64,000 bases of DNA, taken from contig NZ_CABVPP010000034.1 in assembly GCF_902499075.1 (NCBI RefSeq), forward strand, positions 1 to 64,000. Reading direction: 5' to 3'. Position numbers and translations under genes: made by a program. Below are positions 37,960-48,145 of the stretch, one piece after another; position 1 is the stretch's first letter, and the number at the start of each line of letters is the position of its first letter. The notes below the pieces were generated by a model. That model saw only the letters and a list, made by a program, of their open reading frames with translations. It searched no databases and had not been told where the DNA came from. The DNA comes from Burkholderia pseudomultivorans. GTDB lineage: Bacteria; Pseudomonadota; Gammaproteobacteria; Burkholderiales; Burkholderiaceae.

Positions 37960-38343
37960 ATGACGAAGGTGGTCGATGCGATCCGCGCGCTCGAGCGCGA
38001 TCGGTTCCGGGCGATGGTGGACGGCGACGGCGAGGCGCTCGATGCGCTGCTGTCCGACAAGGTGTTCTACGTGCACACCAACGGCAAGCGGGAAACCAAG
38101 CAGCAGTTCATCGACGCCATCGCCGCCGGCCGCCGCCGCTATCGCCAGATCGAGGTCCAGTCGCAGGACGTGCTGCCGGTCGGCGACGACACCTGCGTCG
38201 TCACGGGGCGCGCGTTGATCGAGATGGAAACCAACAACGGCGGCCTCGTGTTCCCGATTGCCTATACTGCCGTCCAGACCCACGAGAAAGGTCGCTGGCG
38301 CCTGCTGGCATGGCAGGCGACGCGGTGCGCGACCGAGACCTGA
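37960..38343 (+). CDS. NTF2-like protein (DUF4440 type)
   Basis: This 127-residue protein folds as one NTF2-like domain: helices VVDAIRALERDRFRAMVDGDGEALDALLSD, then strands with VFYVHTNGKRETKQQF, DDTCVVTGRALIEMET and GRWRLLAWQAT. Such proteins range from ketosteroid isomerases to binding proteins, and no catalytic set is clear. GAGGAG lies seven bases before the ATG. It is followed by a terminator. Confidence 0.75.
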   Translation: MTKVVDAIRALERDRFRAMVDGDGEALDALLSDKVFYVHTNGKRETKQQFIDAIAAGRRRYRQIEVQSQDVLPVGDDTCVVTGRALIEMETNNGGLVFPIAYTAVQTHEKGRWRLLAWQATRCATET

Positions 38344-38377
38344 GCGCGCGTGGCGCTCCTTTTATCGTCCCGACCGG

Positions 38378-38400
38378 AGCGGCCTTGTAGGCCGCTTTTT
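38378..38400 (+). terminator. Rho-independent terminator after NTF2-like gene
   Basis: AGCGGCC (38378-38384) and GGCCGCT (38390-38396) around TTGTA, ending in five T. Confidence 0.85.
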
Positions 38401-38519
38401 GCTGGCCCGTGCGGCGCGGATCGCGCGGCGCACGGGCGGTCACGCCCCGTTCGCTGACCGGGTGTTCCAGGGCCCGTTCCCGATCGGCGGGAACCGGCCC
38501 TGAACCGCTGGCCGCGCGC

Positions 38520-40166
38520 TCAGGCCGCCGCGCGGCGGTCGGCGCAGTGCCACGCCGAACGGTTGATCGCGCTGACGACCGCATCGAGCGCGGCGCTCGT
38601 CGCGTCCGCATGCACGCCGACGCCGTGCCGCAGCGGCGCATCGCCGACGCGGCAGCCGACCGACACCGCGATCCGGCCGTCCGCCGTGCGCACGTGCTCG
38701 CACGACGCGACATCGATCGTCGCGCCGGCGGCCGCCGCGAAGGCGGCGGCTGCGTGCTGCACCGCGTCTTCGGGTGTCGCGTCGGCCGAGAACGCGCCGC
38801 CGATCTCGCGGTTCTGCCAGCGCGCGCCTTGGTTGTGGCGCGCGGCGGGGCCGTCGGTCTCGAAGAATTCGCGCGCGAACAGCGCGCAGATCGCATCGCC
38901 CGTCACTTCTTCGCCGGAGGCGTCGGCGAGCGTCTGCACCGCGTGGCTGAATTCGATCTGTACGCGCCGCGTCGGCGTGAAGCCCATCCCGCGTTCGAGC
39001 AGGAACGTCGCGCCGCCCTTGCCGGACTGGCTGTTGACGCGGATCACCGCGTCGTAGCTGCGGCCGAGGTCGGCCGGATCGATCGGCAGGTACGGCACTT
39101 CCCACAGCGCGTCGGCGCGCTGCTGCGCGAAGCCCTTGCGGATCGCGTCCTGGTGCGAGCCCGAGAACGCGGTAAACACGAGGTCGCCCGCATACGGGTG
39201 GCGCGGATGCACGGGAATCTGGTTGCAGCGCTCGACGACGCGGCGCACCGCGTCGATGTCGGAGAAATCGAGGCCCGGGTCGATGCCCTGCGTGTAGAGA
39301 TTGAGCGCGAGCGTGACGAGGTCGACGTTGCCGGTGCGCTCGCCGTTGCCGAACAGGCAGCCCTCGATGCGGTCGGCGCCCGCGAGGAGCGCGAGTTCGG
39401 CAGCCGCGACCGCGGTGCCGCGATCGTTGTGCGGATGCACGGACAGCACGATGCTGTCGCGATACGCGAGATTGCGGTCCATCCATTCGATCTGGTCGGC
39501 GAACACGTTCGGCATCGCGGCTTCGACGGTCGCCGGCAGGTTGACGATCATCTTGTGATCGCGGGTCGGACGCCACGTCTGCGCGACCGCGTCGCACACT
39601 TCGCGCGCGAACGTGAGTTCGGTCATGCTGAAGGTTTCCGGCGAATACTGGTAGGTCCAGTGCGTGTCCGGACGCGCCGCCGCGTATTCCTTGATGAGCC
39701 GCGTGCCGTCGACCGCGAGCGCCTTCACGTCGTCCTTCGACATCCCGAACACGATGCGGCGGAACGACGGGCAGATCGCGTTATACAGGTGCACGATCGC
39801 GCGCGGCACGCCTTCGAGCGCCTCGAACGTGCGTGCGATCAGGTCTTCGCGCGACTGCACGAGCACTTCGATCGTCACGTCGTCGGGGATGCGCTGCTCG
39901 TCGATCAGCTTGCGCACGAAATCGAAGTCGGTTTGCGACGCCGACGGAAAACCGACTTCGATCTCCTTGAAGCCGATCGCGACGAGCATCTCGAAGAATT
40001 CGAGCTTCTGCTCGATGCTCATCGGCTCGATCAGCGACTGGTTGCCGTCGCGCAGGTCGGTGCTCATCCAGACCGGCGCACGCTCGATCGTGCGGGTCGG
40101 CCACTTGCGGCCGTTGATACGGACGGGTTCGAACGCTCGGTACTTGTCTTGCGGGTTGCGCTTCAT
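38520..40166 (-). CDS. leuA: 2-isopropylmalate synthase
   Basis: LeuA joins acetyl-CoA and 2-oxoisovalerate, the first step of leucine synthesis. The 548-residue protein is the long (fungal/actinobacterial-like) LeuA type: TIM-barrel with [12 protein letters not shown] near residue 38, [39 protein letters not shown] with metal-binding His, and a C-terminal regulatory domain likely to bind leucine. ATG 40166 matches the family start ([15 protein letters not shown]); the frame is open to 40382. It lies alone, away from leuBCD, behind a leader with a leucine-rich peptide. Confidence 0.94.
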   Translation of the reverse strand: MKRNPQDKYRAFEPVRINGRKWPTRTIERAPVWMSTDLRDGNQSLIEPMSIEQKLEFFEMLVAIGFKEIEVGFPSASQTDFDFVRKLIDEQRIPDDVTIEVLVQSREDLIARTFEALEGVPRAIVHLYNAICPSFRRIVFGMSKDDVKALAVDGTRLIKEYAAARPDTHWTYQYSPETFSMTELTFAREVCDAVAQTWRPTRDHKMIVNLPATVEAAMPNVFADQIEWMDRNLAYRDSIVLSVHPHNDRGTAVAAAELALLAGADRIEGCLFGNGERTGNVDLVTLALNLYTQGIDPGLDFSDIDAVRRVVERCNQIPVHPRHPYAGDLVFTAFSGSHQDAIRKGFAQQRADALWEVPYLPIDPADLGRSYDAVIRVNSQSGKGGATFLLERGMGFTPTRRVQIEFSHAVQTLADASGEEVTGDAICALFAREFFETDGPAARHNQGARWQNREIGGAFSADATPEDAVQHAAAAFAAAAGATIDVASCEHVRTADGRIAVSVGCRVGDAPLRHGVGVHADATSAALDAVVSAINRSAWHCADRRAAA

Positions 40167-40397
40167 CTTCCTGGCCTCGGGGCTCAAGTCGCGAGCGAAG
40201 ACGGACGGCATGAGCGACGGTTGACGCTGCCTCGCACCGTGGCGCCGGATCGCGCTGCGGATGCGGATGATCTTCGCGAATCGACCGACGGATAGACGGA
40301 CGAAAGCTGACGACTTCGGGTTGTAAAAACTGCGAGAAGGGTGCTGCGAGAACTGCTGGGAGGGACCGTGCGGACAGCACACGGCGCTACGACAGCC
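40167..40397 (-). other. Long untranslated leader of leuA
   Basis: About 230 bases lie between the leader-peptide stop and leuA. They contain the 3' half of the 40385-40414 hairpin, a CCGTG/CACGG hairpin next to it, and two CTTCTCGCAG-like direct repeats before a run of five T (40324-40328). I could not find a partner stem for a classical terminator before that T-run. Confidence 0.6.
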
Positions 40398-40414
40398 TTA
40401 GGCTAGTCGTAGCG
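40385..40414 (-). promoter_or_regulatory. Hairpin over the end of the leader peptide
   Basis: CGCTACGAC (40385-40393) pairs with GTCGTAGCG (40406-40414), and AGCC pairs with GGCT inside, leaving the leader stop codon TAA in the loop and one bulged base. The 5' arm in mRNA contains two of the CTA codons, so a ribosome stalled there would open the stem. Confidence 0.75.
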
Positions 40415-40472
40415 ATAGCGGCCGCGCTAGGCGGCCGGAGGTAATTCGGAGGGTGTTCGAAAAGGAACGCAT
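40398..40472 (-). CDS. Candidate leucine leader peptide of leuA
   Basis: A 24-codon frame starts at ATG 40472 and ends at TAA 40400-40398. The peptide is MRSFSNTLRITSG then RLARPLSLRLA. Five of 24 codons are Leu and four of these are CTA, a very rare codon in this GC-rich genome, packed in the last eleven codons. This is the design of leu attenuator peptides such as E. coli leuL. The ATG has no ribosome site; the promoter -10 ends seven bases before it, so the mRNA may be leaderless. Confidence 0.7.
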   Translation of the reverse strand: MRSFSNTLRITSGRLARPLSLRLA

Positions 40473-40479
40473 GGCGACA

Positions 40480-40509
40480 ACTCTATGCCAGGATGCCCGC
40501 GCGTGTCAA
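40480..40509 (-). promoter_or_regulatory. Promoter of leuA leader
   Basis: On the minus strand a perfect TTGACA (40509-40504), 18 bases, then TAGAGT (40485-40480). Predicted +1 is at or next to A40472, the first base of the leader peptide ATG. Confidence 0.75.
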
Positions 40510-40553
40510 ATGGTCGGAGGTGAAACCGGCCGGCTTCGCCGCGGCGAAGCCCG

Positions 40554-41525
40554 TCAGGGCGCGATCCGCGCGATTCGCACGATCGTCTCGACCTGTCGCG
40601 CGAGCGCCTCGGGCGCCGGAATCTCGCCGCGCAGCACGGCGCCGGTCCACGCGGCGGTCGTTTCCGCATCGCGCGATTCCGGCAGTTCGACCGGCGGCGC
40701 GTCGGCCGACGAACGCTCGGCTTCGATCAGCGTGTCGCAGACGCCGTCGTGCAACCAGTCGACCTGCACCTGGCGCCGCGTGTCGGCGACCGCCTCGCCC
40801 TCGGTGCCGCGCGCGAGCAGCGCACCGCCGAGCGCGGCGTCCGGATGGTCGCGGAACAGCTGCGCGAGGCTGTCGCGGTAAGGCGGATGCGTATAGTTGA
40901 CGAGCCGCAGGCCCGCCGGCGCGAACGGCTGCAGCAGTTTCACGAGCGTGTGCGTCGAATTGCGCACGCCGAGCACCGCGCGCAACGACAGCAGGCGCGC
41001 GATGCGCGGCGCGAGCGCGTCGATCGGCGCGAACGCGACGCGACGCTCGGCGAGCGTGTCCTCGATCGCGTCGTGCGACGTCGACGGCGCGATCGACAGC
41101 GCCGCGAAAATCTCCGCGCTCGTCACGCGGCCCGGATCCTGCGACACGCCGTGCACCAGCACCGGCACGCCTTCGCGCGCGAGCAGCAGCGCGAGCAGCG
41201 GCACGAGGTTCGGCTGTTTACGCGCGCCGTTGTAGCTGGGGATCGACACCGGACGGAAGGCGGCGTCCTGCACGTGCACGGGCTCGAACGACGCGTGCGC
41301 GGCGGCGAGCATCGCGGCCAGCTCGTCGGCGGTTTCGCCTTTCAGGCGGTACGCGATCAGGATCGCGCCGAGCTCGAGGTCCGACACGCGCGCGTCGAGC
41401 ATCGCGCGATAGAGCGCATACGTGTCGTCGGCGGACAGCGCGCGCGCGCCGTGCGGGCCGCGGCCGATTTCCTTGATGAAGCGGGCGCAGGGGAACGGGG
41501 TGGCGGGATCGTGGGCAGCGGTCAT
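40554..41525 (-). CDS. ybiB: YbiB family protein (TrpD2-like)
   Basis: This 323-residue protein is an anthranilate phosphoribosyltransferase homologue of the YbiB/TrpD2 group. The N-terminal helical domain (ARALSADDTYALYRAMLDARVSDLELGAILIAYRLKGET) is clear, but the PRPP loop of true TrpD (GTGGD) is absent; the corresponding site reads VLVHGVSQDPGRVT. E. coli YbiB binds nucleic acid, and it is under LexA control there. Tryptophan synthesis is therefore unlikely. Start ATG 41525. Confidence 0.85.
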   Translation of the reverse strand: MTAAHDPATPFPCARFIKEIGRGPHGARALSADDTYALYRAMLDARVSDLELGAILIAYRLKGETADELAAMLAAAHASFEPVHVQDAAFRPVSIPSYNGARKQPNLVPLLALLLAREGVPVLVHGVSQDPGRVTSAEIFAALSIAPSTSHDAIEDTLAERRVAFAPIDALAPRIARLLSLRAVLGVRNSTHTLVKLLQPFAPAGLRLVNYTHPPYRDSLAQLFRDHPDAALGGALLARGTEGEAVADTRRQVQVDWLHDGVCDTLIEAERSSADAPPVELPESRDAETTAAWTGAVLRGEIPAPEALARQVETIVRIARIAP

Positions 41526-41692
41526 CGGAGCGTGGGGGCGCGGCCGGCATCGGGTCGCGCGGTGAGCGGTCAGGAATGCACCGAGTATCGCACGGGCAGC
41601 GCGCACACAAGCGGCGGGCCGCCGCGCGGCCGCGCTACACTCTGGTTCCCGGCGGCGCGCCGCCGGCCGAATACGACTACGAGAGACATCCC

Positions 41693-42337
41693 ATGAAGCT
41701 CTACAGCTATTTCCGCAGTTCCGCTTCGTACCGCGTGCGGATCGCGCTGAACCTGAAGCGGCTGCCGTACGACTACGTGCCCGTGCACATGCTGCGCGAC
41801 GGCGGCCAGCAACTGAAGGACGACTATCGCGCGCTGAATCCGGATGCGCTCGTGCCGACGCTGATCGACGGCGACGCGACGCTGCAGCAGTCGCTCGCGA
41901 TCGTCGAGTATCTCGACGAGACCCATCCCGAGCCCGCGCTGCTGCCGAAGCAGCCGGTCGATCGCGCGTACGTGCGGGCGATCGCGCTGCAGATCGCGTG
42001 CGAGATCCATCCGCTCGACAACCTGCGCGTGCTGAAATACCTGAAGCACACGCTGAAGGTGTCCGAGGATGACAAGAACGCGTGGTACCGGCACTGGATC
42101 GAGTCGGGCTTCGCATCGCTCGAAACGCGGCTCGCGGGCGATCCGCGCACGGGCAAGCTGTGCTTCGGCGATACGCCGACGCTCGCCGATATCTGTCTCG
42201 TGCCGCAGGTGTTCAACGCGAACCGCTTCTCGATCGACACGACCGTCTATCCGACGATCCAGCGGATCGCCGATTACGCATCGACGCTCGACGCGTTCAA
42301 GGCGGCCGAGCCCGGCGTGCAGCCGGACGCCGAGTAA
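41693..42337 (+). CDS. maiA: Maleylacetoacetate isomerase (zeta-class GST)
   Basis: MaiA isomerises 4-maleylacetoacetate to fumarylacetoacetate in tyrosine and homogentisate breakdown, using glutathione. The 214-residue protein has the GST zeta signature SYFRSSASYRVRIALNLK (residues 4-21; S11-S12 near the GSH thiol), NPDALVPTLIDGDATLQQSLAIVEYLDE, and the C-terminal helical domain with GDTPTLADICLVPQVFNANRF. No other tyrosine genes are near. It is divergent from ybiB. Confidence 0.93.
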   Translation: MKLYSYFRSSASYRVRIALNLKRLPYDYVPVHMLRDGGQQLKDDYRALNPDALVPTLIDGDATLQQSLAIVEYLDETHPEPALLPKQPVDRAYVRAIALQIACEIHPLDNLRVLKYLKHTLKVSEDDKNAWYRHWIESGFASLETRLAGDPRTGKLCFGDTPTLADICLVPQVFNANRFSIDTTVYPTIQRIADYASTLDAFKAAEPGVQPDAE

Positions 42338-42390
42338 CGCGGGAGCGCGGGCAGCCGCGCGCTCGCGGCGCGCCCGCCGAACCATTGAAA

Positions 42391-42410
42391 AAGGCGCCCG
42401 AAGGCGCCTT
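42391..42410. terminator. Hairpin between maiA and ftsY
   Basis: AAGGCGCC (42391-42398) pairs with GGCGCCTT (42403-42410) around CGAA. A run of A precedes it, so read on the minus strand it ends ftsY with T-residues; for maiA the tail is weak. Confidence 0.7.
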
Positions 42411-42435
42411 GTGCGTGCGGTGCGGAGCGCGGCGT

Positions 42436-43590
42436 TCAGCCGAGCAGCGCGTCCGCGAATTCCTCTGCGCTGAACGGCTGCAGGTCCTCGACCTTCTCGC
42501 CGACGCCGATGAAGTAGACCGGCACCGGGCGCTGCCGCGCGATCGCGGCGAGGATCCCGCCCTTCGCGGTGCCGTCGAGCTTGGTGACGATCAGCCCGGT
42601 CAGGCCGAGCGCGTCGTCGAATGCCTTCACCTGCGTGAGGCCGTTCTGGCCCGTGTTCGCGTCGATCACGAGCAGCACTTCGTGCGGCGCGCCGTCGTGC
42701 GCCTTCGAGATCACGCGCTTCACTTTCTTCAGTTCTTCCATCAGGTGCAGCTGCGTCGGCAGGCGGCCGGCCGTGTCGGCCATCATCACGTCGATCTTGC
42801 GCGCGCGCGCGGCGCTGACCGCATCGAAGATCACCGCGGCCGGATCGCCGCTTTCCTGCTGCACGACCGTCACGTTGTTGCGCTCGCCCCAGACCGTCAG
42901 CTGCTCGCGCGCGGCTGCGCGGAACGTGTCGCCTGCGGCGAGCAGCACCGACTGGTCGAAACTCTGCAGATGCTTCGCGAGCTTGCCGATGCTGGTCGTC
43001 TTGCCGGCGCCGTTCACGCCCGCGATCATCATCACGAGCGGCTGCGCGCGGCCGAGCACCAGCGATTTCTCGAGCGGCGTCAGCAGCTCGACGAGCAGGT
43101 CGCGCAGCGCGGCCTTCACCTGCTGCGGGTCGGTCAGCCGGCCCGCGCGCACCTTCTCGCGCAGCGCGCCGAGCAGGTATTCGGTTGCGTCGACGCCCGC
43201 GTCGGACATCAGCAGCGCGGTTTCGAGTTCCTCGTACAGGTCCTCGTCGATCTTCGTGTTGACGAACACGCCCGTGATGCTCGAGCCCGTCTTCGCGAGC
43301 CCCGTCTTCAGGCGCGCAAGCCACGATTTCTTCGCGGACGCGTCCTGCACGGGCGGCGGCACGATCTCGACGGTCTCGACGACCTCGTCGCGGCCGTTAT
43401 CGGTCGGCGTGACCGTCATCACGACGGCCGGGGCGGCCGGCTGGGGCGGCGCAGGGGGCGCATCGGCCGCGGGCGGTGCCGTGGGCGCGGGTGCTTCGGC
43501 CGGCGCATCGGGCTGCGGCGCGTCGGCCGATTGCGATTCCGCGGGATCGGGCTCCTGCGTTTTCTTGAATCGTTTGAAGAAGCTGAACAT
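42436..43590 (-). CDS. ftsY: Signal recognition particle receptor FtsY
   Basis: FtsY is the SRP receptor that docks ribosomes at the membrane. The 384-residue protein has a short basic start (MFSFFKRFKK), an Ala/Pro-rich acidic linker (about 12-75), the N domain helices, and the G domain with GVNGAGKTT, DTFRAAAREQL, DTAGRLPTQ, TKLDGTAKGG and GVGEKVEDLQPF. The linker is rich in A-P-A repeats as in other Burkholderia. Convergent with maiA, divergent from rsmD. Confidence 0.96.
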   Translation of the reverse strand: MFSFFKRFKKTQEPDPAESQSADAPQPDAPAEAPAPTAPPAADAPPAPPQPAAPAVVMTVTPTDNGRDEVVETVEIVPPPVQDASAKKSWLARLKTGLAKTGSSITGVFVNTKIDEDLYEELETALLMSDAGVDATEYLLGALREKVRAGRLTDPQQVKAALRDLLVELLTPLEKSLVLGRAQPLVMMIAGVNGAGKTTSIGKLAKHLQSFDQSVLLAAGDTFRAAAREQLTVWGERNNVTVVQQESGDPAAVIFDAVSAARARKIDVMMADTAGRLPTQLHLMEELKKVKRVISKAHDGAPHEVLLVIDANTGQNGLTQVKAFDDALGLTGLIVTKLDGTAKGGILAAIARQRPVPVYFIGVGEKVEDLQPFSAEEFADALLG

Positions 43591-43803
43591 GGTCTGACGT
43601 CGGGAAGAGGGCGGCTGCCGCGGGGGCGGGATGCCGGACGGGCCGTCTGCGTTCGCGCGGGTGCGGCGCACGGCGGCCGAAACCGTGCATTTTATCAGGC
43701 GCGGCGGGGCGCTCGCGTCAGTGTGCGCCGCCGCTGTGGTAACGTGCGCCTGTCTGGCGGCACGCCCCCGCGCGCGCCCGTTCCCCCCGTCTCGATATTG
43801 AGT

Positions 43804-44418
43804 ATGTCCCGTTCCCCTTCCGGCCGTTCGTCGGCCCCCTCCAGTCGCGGCAAGCCGCACACGATTCGCATCATCGGCGGCGACTGGAAACGCACGCCGC
43901 TCGCGGTGCTCGACCTCGACGGGCTGCGCCCGACTCCCGATCGCGTGCGCGAAACGCTGTTCAACTGGCTCGGCCAGGATCTGGCCGGCCAGCGCTGCCT
44001 CGACCTGTTCGCGGGCACCGGCGCGCTCGGCTTCGAGGCCGCGTCGCGCGGCGCGGCGAGCGTCGTGATGGTCGAGCGCCATCCGCGCGCCGCGCAGCAG
44101 CTGCGCGCGATCCGGGACAAGCTCGGCGCGTGCACGGTCGAGGTCGCCGAGGCCGATGCGCTGCGCCTCGCGGCCGGCCTCGCGCCGGGCGCGTTCGACG
44201 TCGTGTTCCTCGATCCGCCGTTCGGCGACGCGGCCGTGTTCGCGCGCGCGCTTGCGCTGAGTGCGCCGCTCGTCGCGGCGGGCGGCGCGCTGTACGTCGA
44301 GAGCGGCGCGGAACTCGACCCGGCCGCCCACGAAGCGCTCGCGGGCTGGCAGATCGTCAAGCGCGGCAAAGCCGGCGCGGTTCACTATCATTTGCTGCGG
44401 CGCGAAAATGATGAATAA
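43804..44418 (+). CDS. rsmD: 16S rRNA (guanine(966)-N2)-methyltransferase
   Basis: RsmD methylates G966 of 16S rRNA. The 204-residue protein has the family start TIRIIGGDWKRTPL, RPTPDRVRETLFNWL, the SAM motif CLDLFAGTGALGFEAASRGA, and the catalytic VFLDPPFG (DPPF type) motif. It is paired with coaD, as in many proteobacteria. Confidence 0.95.
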   Translation: MSRSPSGRSSAPSSRGKPHTIRIIGGDWKRTPLAVLDLDGLRPTPDRVRETLFNWLGQDLAGQRCLDLFAGTGALGFEAASRGAASVVMVERHPRAAQQLRAIRDKLGACTVEVAEADALRLAAGLAPGAFDVVFLDPPFGDAAVFARALALSAPLVAAGGALYVESGAELDPAAHEALAGWQIVKRGKAGAVHYHLLRRENDE

Positions 44419-45027
<609 letters not shown>

Positions 45028-45071
45028 CGCGGCGCCGGCCGGTTTCGACGAGAAGCCGGCCGCCGGCCTGA

Positions 45072-45341
<270 letters not shown>

Positions 45342-45443
45342 GCGCGCAAAAGCGCCGACTTCGATCGACAGCCGCCCGCCGCAACGGGTGGCGATGTACG
45401 GCAGAGCAGGCGATGCGCCGGCGCGCGTCGCGTGACACCCTTC

Positions 45444-45473
45444 CGGGCGGCGCATGCCGCCCGCGTGCTTTTC
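45444..45473 (+). terminator. Possible terminator after ferredoxin gene
   Basis: CGGGCGGC (45444-45451) and GCCGCCCG (45456-45463) around GCAT. Four T follow after six bases. Located at the convergent ends of the ferredoxin and hisC genes. Confidence 0.4.
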
Positions 45474-46539
45474 AGTGCAGCAGCTCGCGCAGCGCGGCGA
45501 TCAGCGCATCGCATTCGGCGTCGGTGCCGACGGTGATGCGCAGATGCTGGTCGATGCGCGGCAGCCGGAAGTGCCGCACGAAAATTTCCCGTTCCTTCAG
45601 CTTTGCCGCGAGCGTGCCCGCATCGTGCGCGGGATGGCGCGCGAACACGAAGTTCGCGGCCGACGGCACGACGTCGAAGCCGAGCGCGTCGAGCGCCTGC
45701 GTGAGCCGCGTGCGGCTGTCGATCACGCGCCGGCACGTGGCGCCGAAATACGCGTCGTCTTCGTATGCAGCCTGTGCGGCGACCTGCGCGAGCCGGTCGA
45801 GCGGATACGAGTTGAAGCTGTCCTTCACGCGGTTCAGCGCGTCGATCAGCGCCGCGTCGCCGAACGCGAAGCCGACGCGCATGCCGGCGAGCGAGCGCGC
45901 CTTCGACGTCGTGTGCACGACGAGCAGGTTCGGATGGCGATCGATCAGCGTAATCGCCGACTGCGCGCCGAAATCGACATAGGCCTCGTCGATCACGACG
46001 ACCGACGACGGGTTCGCGGCCGCGATCCGTTCGACATCCGCGAGCGGCAGCGCACGCCCGGTCGGTGCATTCGGGTTCGGGAACAGCACGCCGCCGCCGT
46101 CGTCGAGATAGTCGTCGACGCGGATCGAGAAATCGTCGGCGAGCGGCACGGTCGTGGTCTGCACGCCGTACAGGCGCGCGTAGGTCGGGTAGAAGCTGTA
46201 CGTGATGTCCGGGAAGCGCAGCGGCCGGTCATGCTTGAGCAGCGCCTGGAACGTATGCGCGAGCACCTCGTCGGAGCCGTTGCCGACGAACACCTGCTCG
46301 GCGCGGATCCGGTGGTGGGCGGCGACCGTCTCGCGCAGCGCGCGCGCGAGCGGGTCGGGATAGCGGCGCAGCGTGTCGCCGGTTTCGCCGAGCTCGCGCG
46401 CGATCGCCGCGACGACGCGCGGCGACGGCGGATAGGGATTCTCGTTGGTGTTCAGCTTGACGGGATGTGCGAGCGCGGGCTGCTCGCCCGGCACGTAAGG
46501 CACGAGTTGCTGAACGACGTCGCTCCAGTAACGGCTCAC
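45472..46539 (-). CDS. hisC: Histidinol-phosphate aminotransferase
   Basis: HisC is a PLP enzyme in histidine synthesis. The 355-residue protein has [45 protein letters not shown] and the PLP-lysine region [21 protein letters not shown] 46539 is preferred: AGGAG lies seven bases upstream; TTG 46560 is in frame upstream. Away from the main his operon, it may be a second copy serving other substrates, which the sequence cannot settle. Confidence 0.93.
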   Translation of the reverse strand: MSRYWSDVVQQLVPYVPGEQPALAHPVKLNTNENPYPPSPRVVAAIARELGETGDTLRRYPDPLARALRETVAAHHRIRAEQVFVGNGSDEVLAHTFQALLKHDRPLRFPDITYSFYPTYARLYGVQTTTVPLADDFSIRVDDYLDDGGGVLFPNPNAPTGRALPLADVERIAAANPSSVVVIDEAYVDFGAQSAITLIDRHPNLLVVHTTSKARSLAGMRVGFAFGDAALIDALNRVKDSFNSYPLDRLAQVAAQAAYEDDAYFGATCRRVIDSRTRLTQALDALGFDVVPSAANFVFARHPAHDAGTLAAKLKEREIFVRHFRLPRIDQHLRITVGTDAECDALIAALRELLH

Positions 46540-46669
46540 CGCTTGGCTCCTGACGGGCAAAACAACGAGGTTACCGCATGTGCGCGGCGCGGTGCGCGTT
46601 CATGCGCGGTGTTGCGCGGGCCGGAGGCGAAGGTCGGCGTTCGTTGCACCGTGGCGGTGCAACGACGCA

Positions 46670-47269
46670 TCAGTTGCGATGCAGCTGCATCGTCGCGCGG
46701 TCGAGCTCGCCCTTGACGACCATCGGCATCACCGCGAGCGCGCGTTCGATCGCCGCGTCGATCACGTCCTGCTCTTCGCGGCGCGGCGGCTTCAGCACGA
46801 AGTTCGCGACGTCGGGCTTTGCGCCGGCGCGCGCGCTTTCCGGAATCAGATCGCGCGGATGGCCGATGCCGATTCGCAGCCGCCAGTACTGCTGCGACGA
46901 CAGGTGCGCGGAGATGTCCTTCAGGCCGTTGTGGCCGCCGCTGCCGCCGCCGAGCTTCAGCTTCACGGTGCCGGGCGGCAGGTCGAGCTCGTCGTGCGCG
47001 ACGAGAATCTGGTCGGGCAGGATCTTGAAGAAATGCGCGAGCGCGACAACCGACTGGCCCGAGCGGTTCATGTAGGTCTGCGGCTCGAGCAGGTGGACTT
47101 CCTCGCCGTGCAGGCGCGCTTTCGCGTAGAAGCCGTGGAAGCGGCGCTCGTCGCGCAGCGTCGCGCCGGCTTCGCGGGCGAGCTGGTCGATCAGCCAGAA
47201 GCCGGCGTTGTGACGCGTTGCGGTGTATTCCGCCCCGGGATTGCCGAGGCCGACGATCAGTTTGATCAT
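46670..47269 (-). CDS. pth: Peptidyl-tRNA hydrolase
   Basis: Pth recycles peptidyl-tRNA. The 199-residue protein has the family marks [24 protein letters not shown] (catalytic His near residue 20), [42 protein letters not shown], and RLRIGIGHP. It follows rplY, the usual beta-proteobacterial order. Confidence 0.96.
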   Translation of the reverse strand: MIKLIVGLGNPGAEYTATRHNAGFWLIDQLAREAGATLRDERRFHGFYAKARLHGEEVHLLEPQTYMNRSGQSVVALAHFFKILPDQILVAHDELDLPPGTVKLKLGGGSGGHNGLKDISAHLSSQQYWRLRIGIGHPRDLIPESARAGAKPDVANFVLKPPRREEQDVIDAAIERALAVMPMVVKGELDRATMQLHRN

Positions 47270-47311
47270 GACGTTTCGAAGGCGGCATCGGCCGCCTGGG
47301 CGCAGAAAAAG

Positions 47312-47341
47312 AAAAACCCGCCGGGCAAGCCGCGGCGGGTT
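47312..47341 (-). terminator. Terminator of rplY
   Basis: On the minus strand AACCCGCC (47341-47334) pairs with GGCGGGTT (47322-47315), followed by T residues through 47312. It separates rplY from pth. Confidence 0.85.
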
Positions 47342-47377
47342 GCGTCGACCGTTTCGTGAAACGGATCGATGAGGCGC

Positions 47378-47983
47378 TTACTCAGCCGGCGTTTCGCCTT
47401 CCGCAGCGTCCGACACGGCGCCTGCCGGAACCGTCGCCGATGCGACAACCGGGTTTTCCGCGTCGACGTGGGCCGTCAGCGTGACGCCCTTCGGCAGTGC
47501 GATGTCCTTCGCGTGCAGCGACTGACCGGCTTCGATCTTCGACAGGTCGACTTCGAGGAACTCCGGCAGGGCAGCCGGCAGGCACTCGACTTCGATTTCC
47601 GTCGCGACGTGCGACACGACCGCGCTCGACAGCTTCACGGCCGGGCTGACTTCAGCGTTCAGGAAGTGCAGCGGCACCTTCGTGTGCAGCTTCTTCTTCG
47701 CGTCGACGCGCTGGAAGTCCACGTGCAGCACCAGTTGCTTGAACGGGTGGTATTGCACGTCGCGCAGCAGAACCTGTTGCGACTGGCCGGCCACTTCGAG
47801 GTCGAGGATCGACGAGTGGAAGGCTTCCTTCTTCAGGGCGTGCCACAGCGCGTTGTGATCGAGTTCGATCATTTGCGGGGCGGCTTCGCCACCGTAAACG
47901 ATACCCGTGGTCTTACCGGCGTTGCGCAGGCGGCGGCTCGCACCCGTACCTTGCTGTTGGCGCTCGAAAGCGACGACTTTCAT
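47378..47983 (-). CDS. rplY: Ribosomal protein L25 (general stress protein Ctc type)
   Basis: This 201-residue protein is the long L25/CTC form: an N-terminal 5S-rRNA-binding domain ([32 protein letters not shown]) and a C-terminal beta domain ([31 protein letters not shown]), with an Ala/Glu-rich tail. GGAGAA lies before ATG 47983. It lies downstream of prs, separated by a terminator. Confidence 0.96.
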   Translation of the reverse strand: MKVVAFERQQQGTGASRRLRNAGKTTGIVYGGEAAPQMIELDHNALWHALKKEAFHSSILDLEVAGQSQQVLLRDVQYHPFKQLVLHVDFQRVDAKKKLHTKVPLHFLNAEVSPAVKLSSAVVSHVATEIEVECLPAALPEFLEVDLSKIEAGQSLHAKDIALPKGVTLTAHVDAENPVVASATVPAGAVSDAAEGETPAE

Positions 47984-48087
47984 GTGATTCTCCAATGGCT
48001 GCCCGCGACCAGGCAGTAAAACGGGGCCGTCGATACGGCGGCCCCCGATGAAACGGCCGGGGTTTCGTCTATCCCGTCCGATTGTGC

Positions 48088-48117
48088 AAAAAGCGAAGCG
48101 TTGCCGCTTCGCTTTTT
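48088..48117 (-). terminator. Terminator of prs
   Basis: A perfect 13-bp inverted repeat (48088-48100 with 48105-48117) around TTGC, with A5 and T5 ends. It can work on both strands, and lies 29 bases after the prs stop. Confidence 0.92.
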
Positions 48118-48145
48118 ACGCATGCTTTTGCTTGTCGTAGCGCGA

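Noticed and set aside
40324-40355. Intrinsic terminator in the leuA leader at the T5 run
   Set aside because: No complementary arm was found before the T-run; only direct repeats are present, so I do not call a terminator.
40167-40382. Extended N-terminus of LeuA from 40382
   Set aside because: The added residues are unlike LeuA, and the family start [12 protein letters not shown] at 40166 has an upstream GAGG. The stretch reads as a leader.
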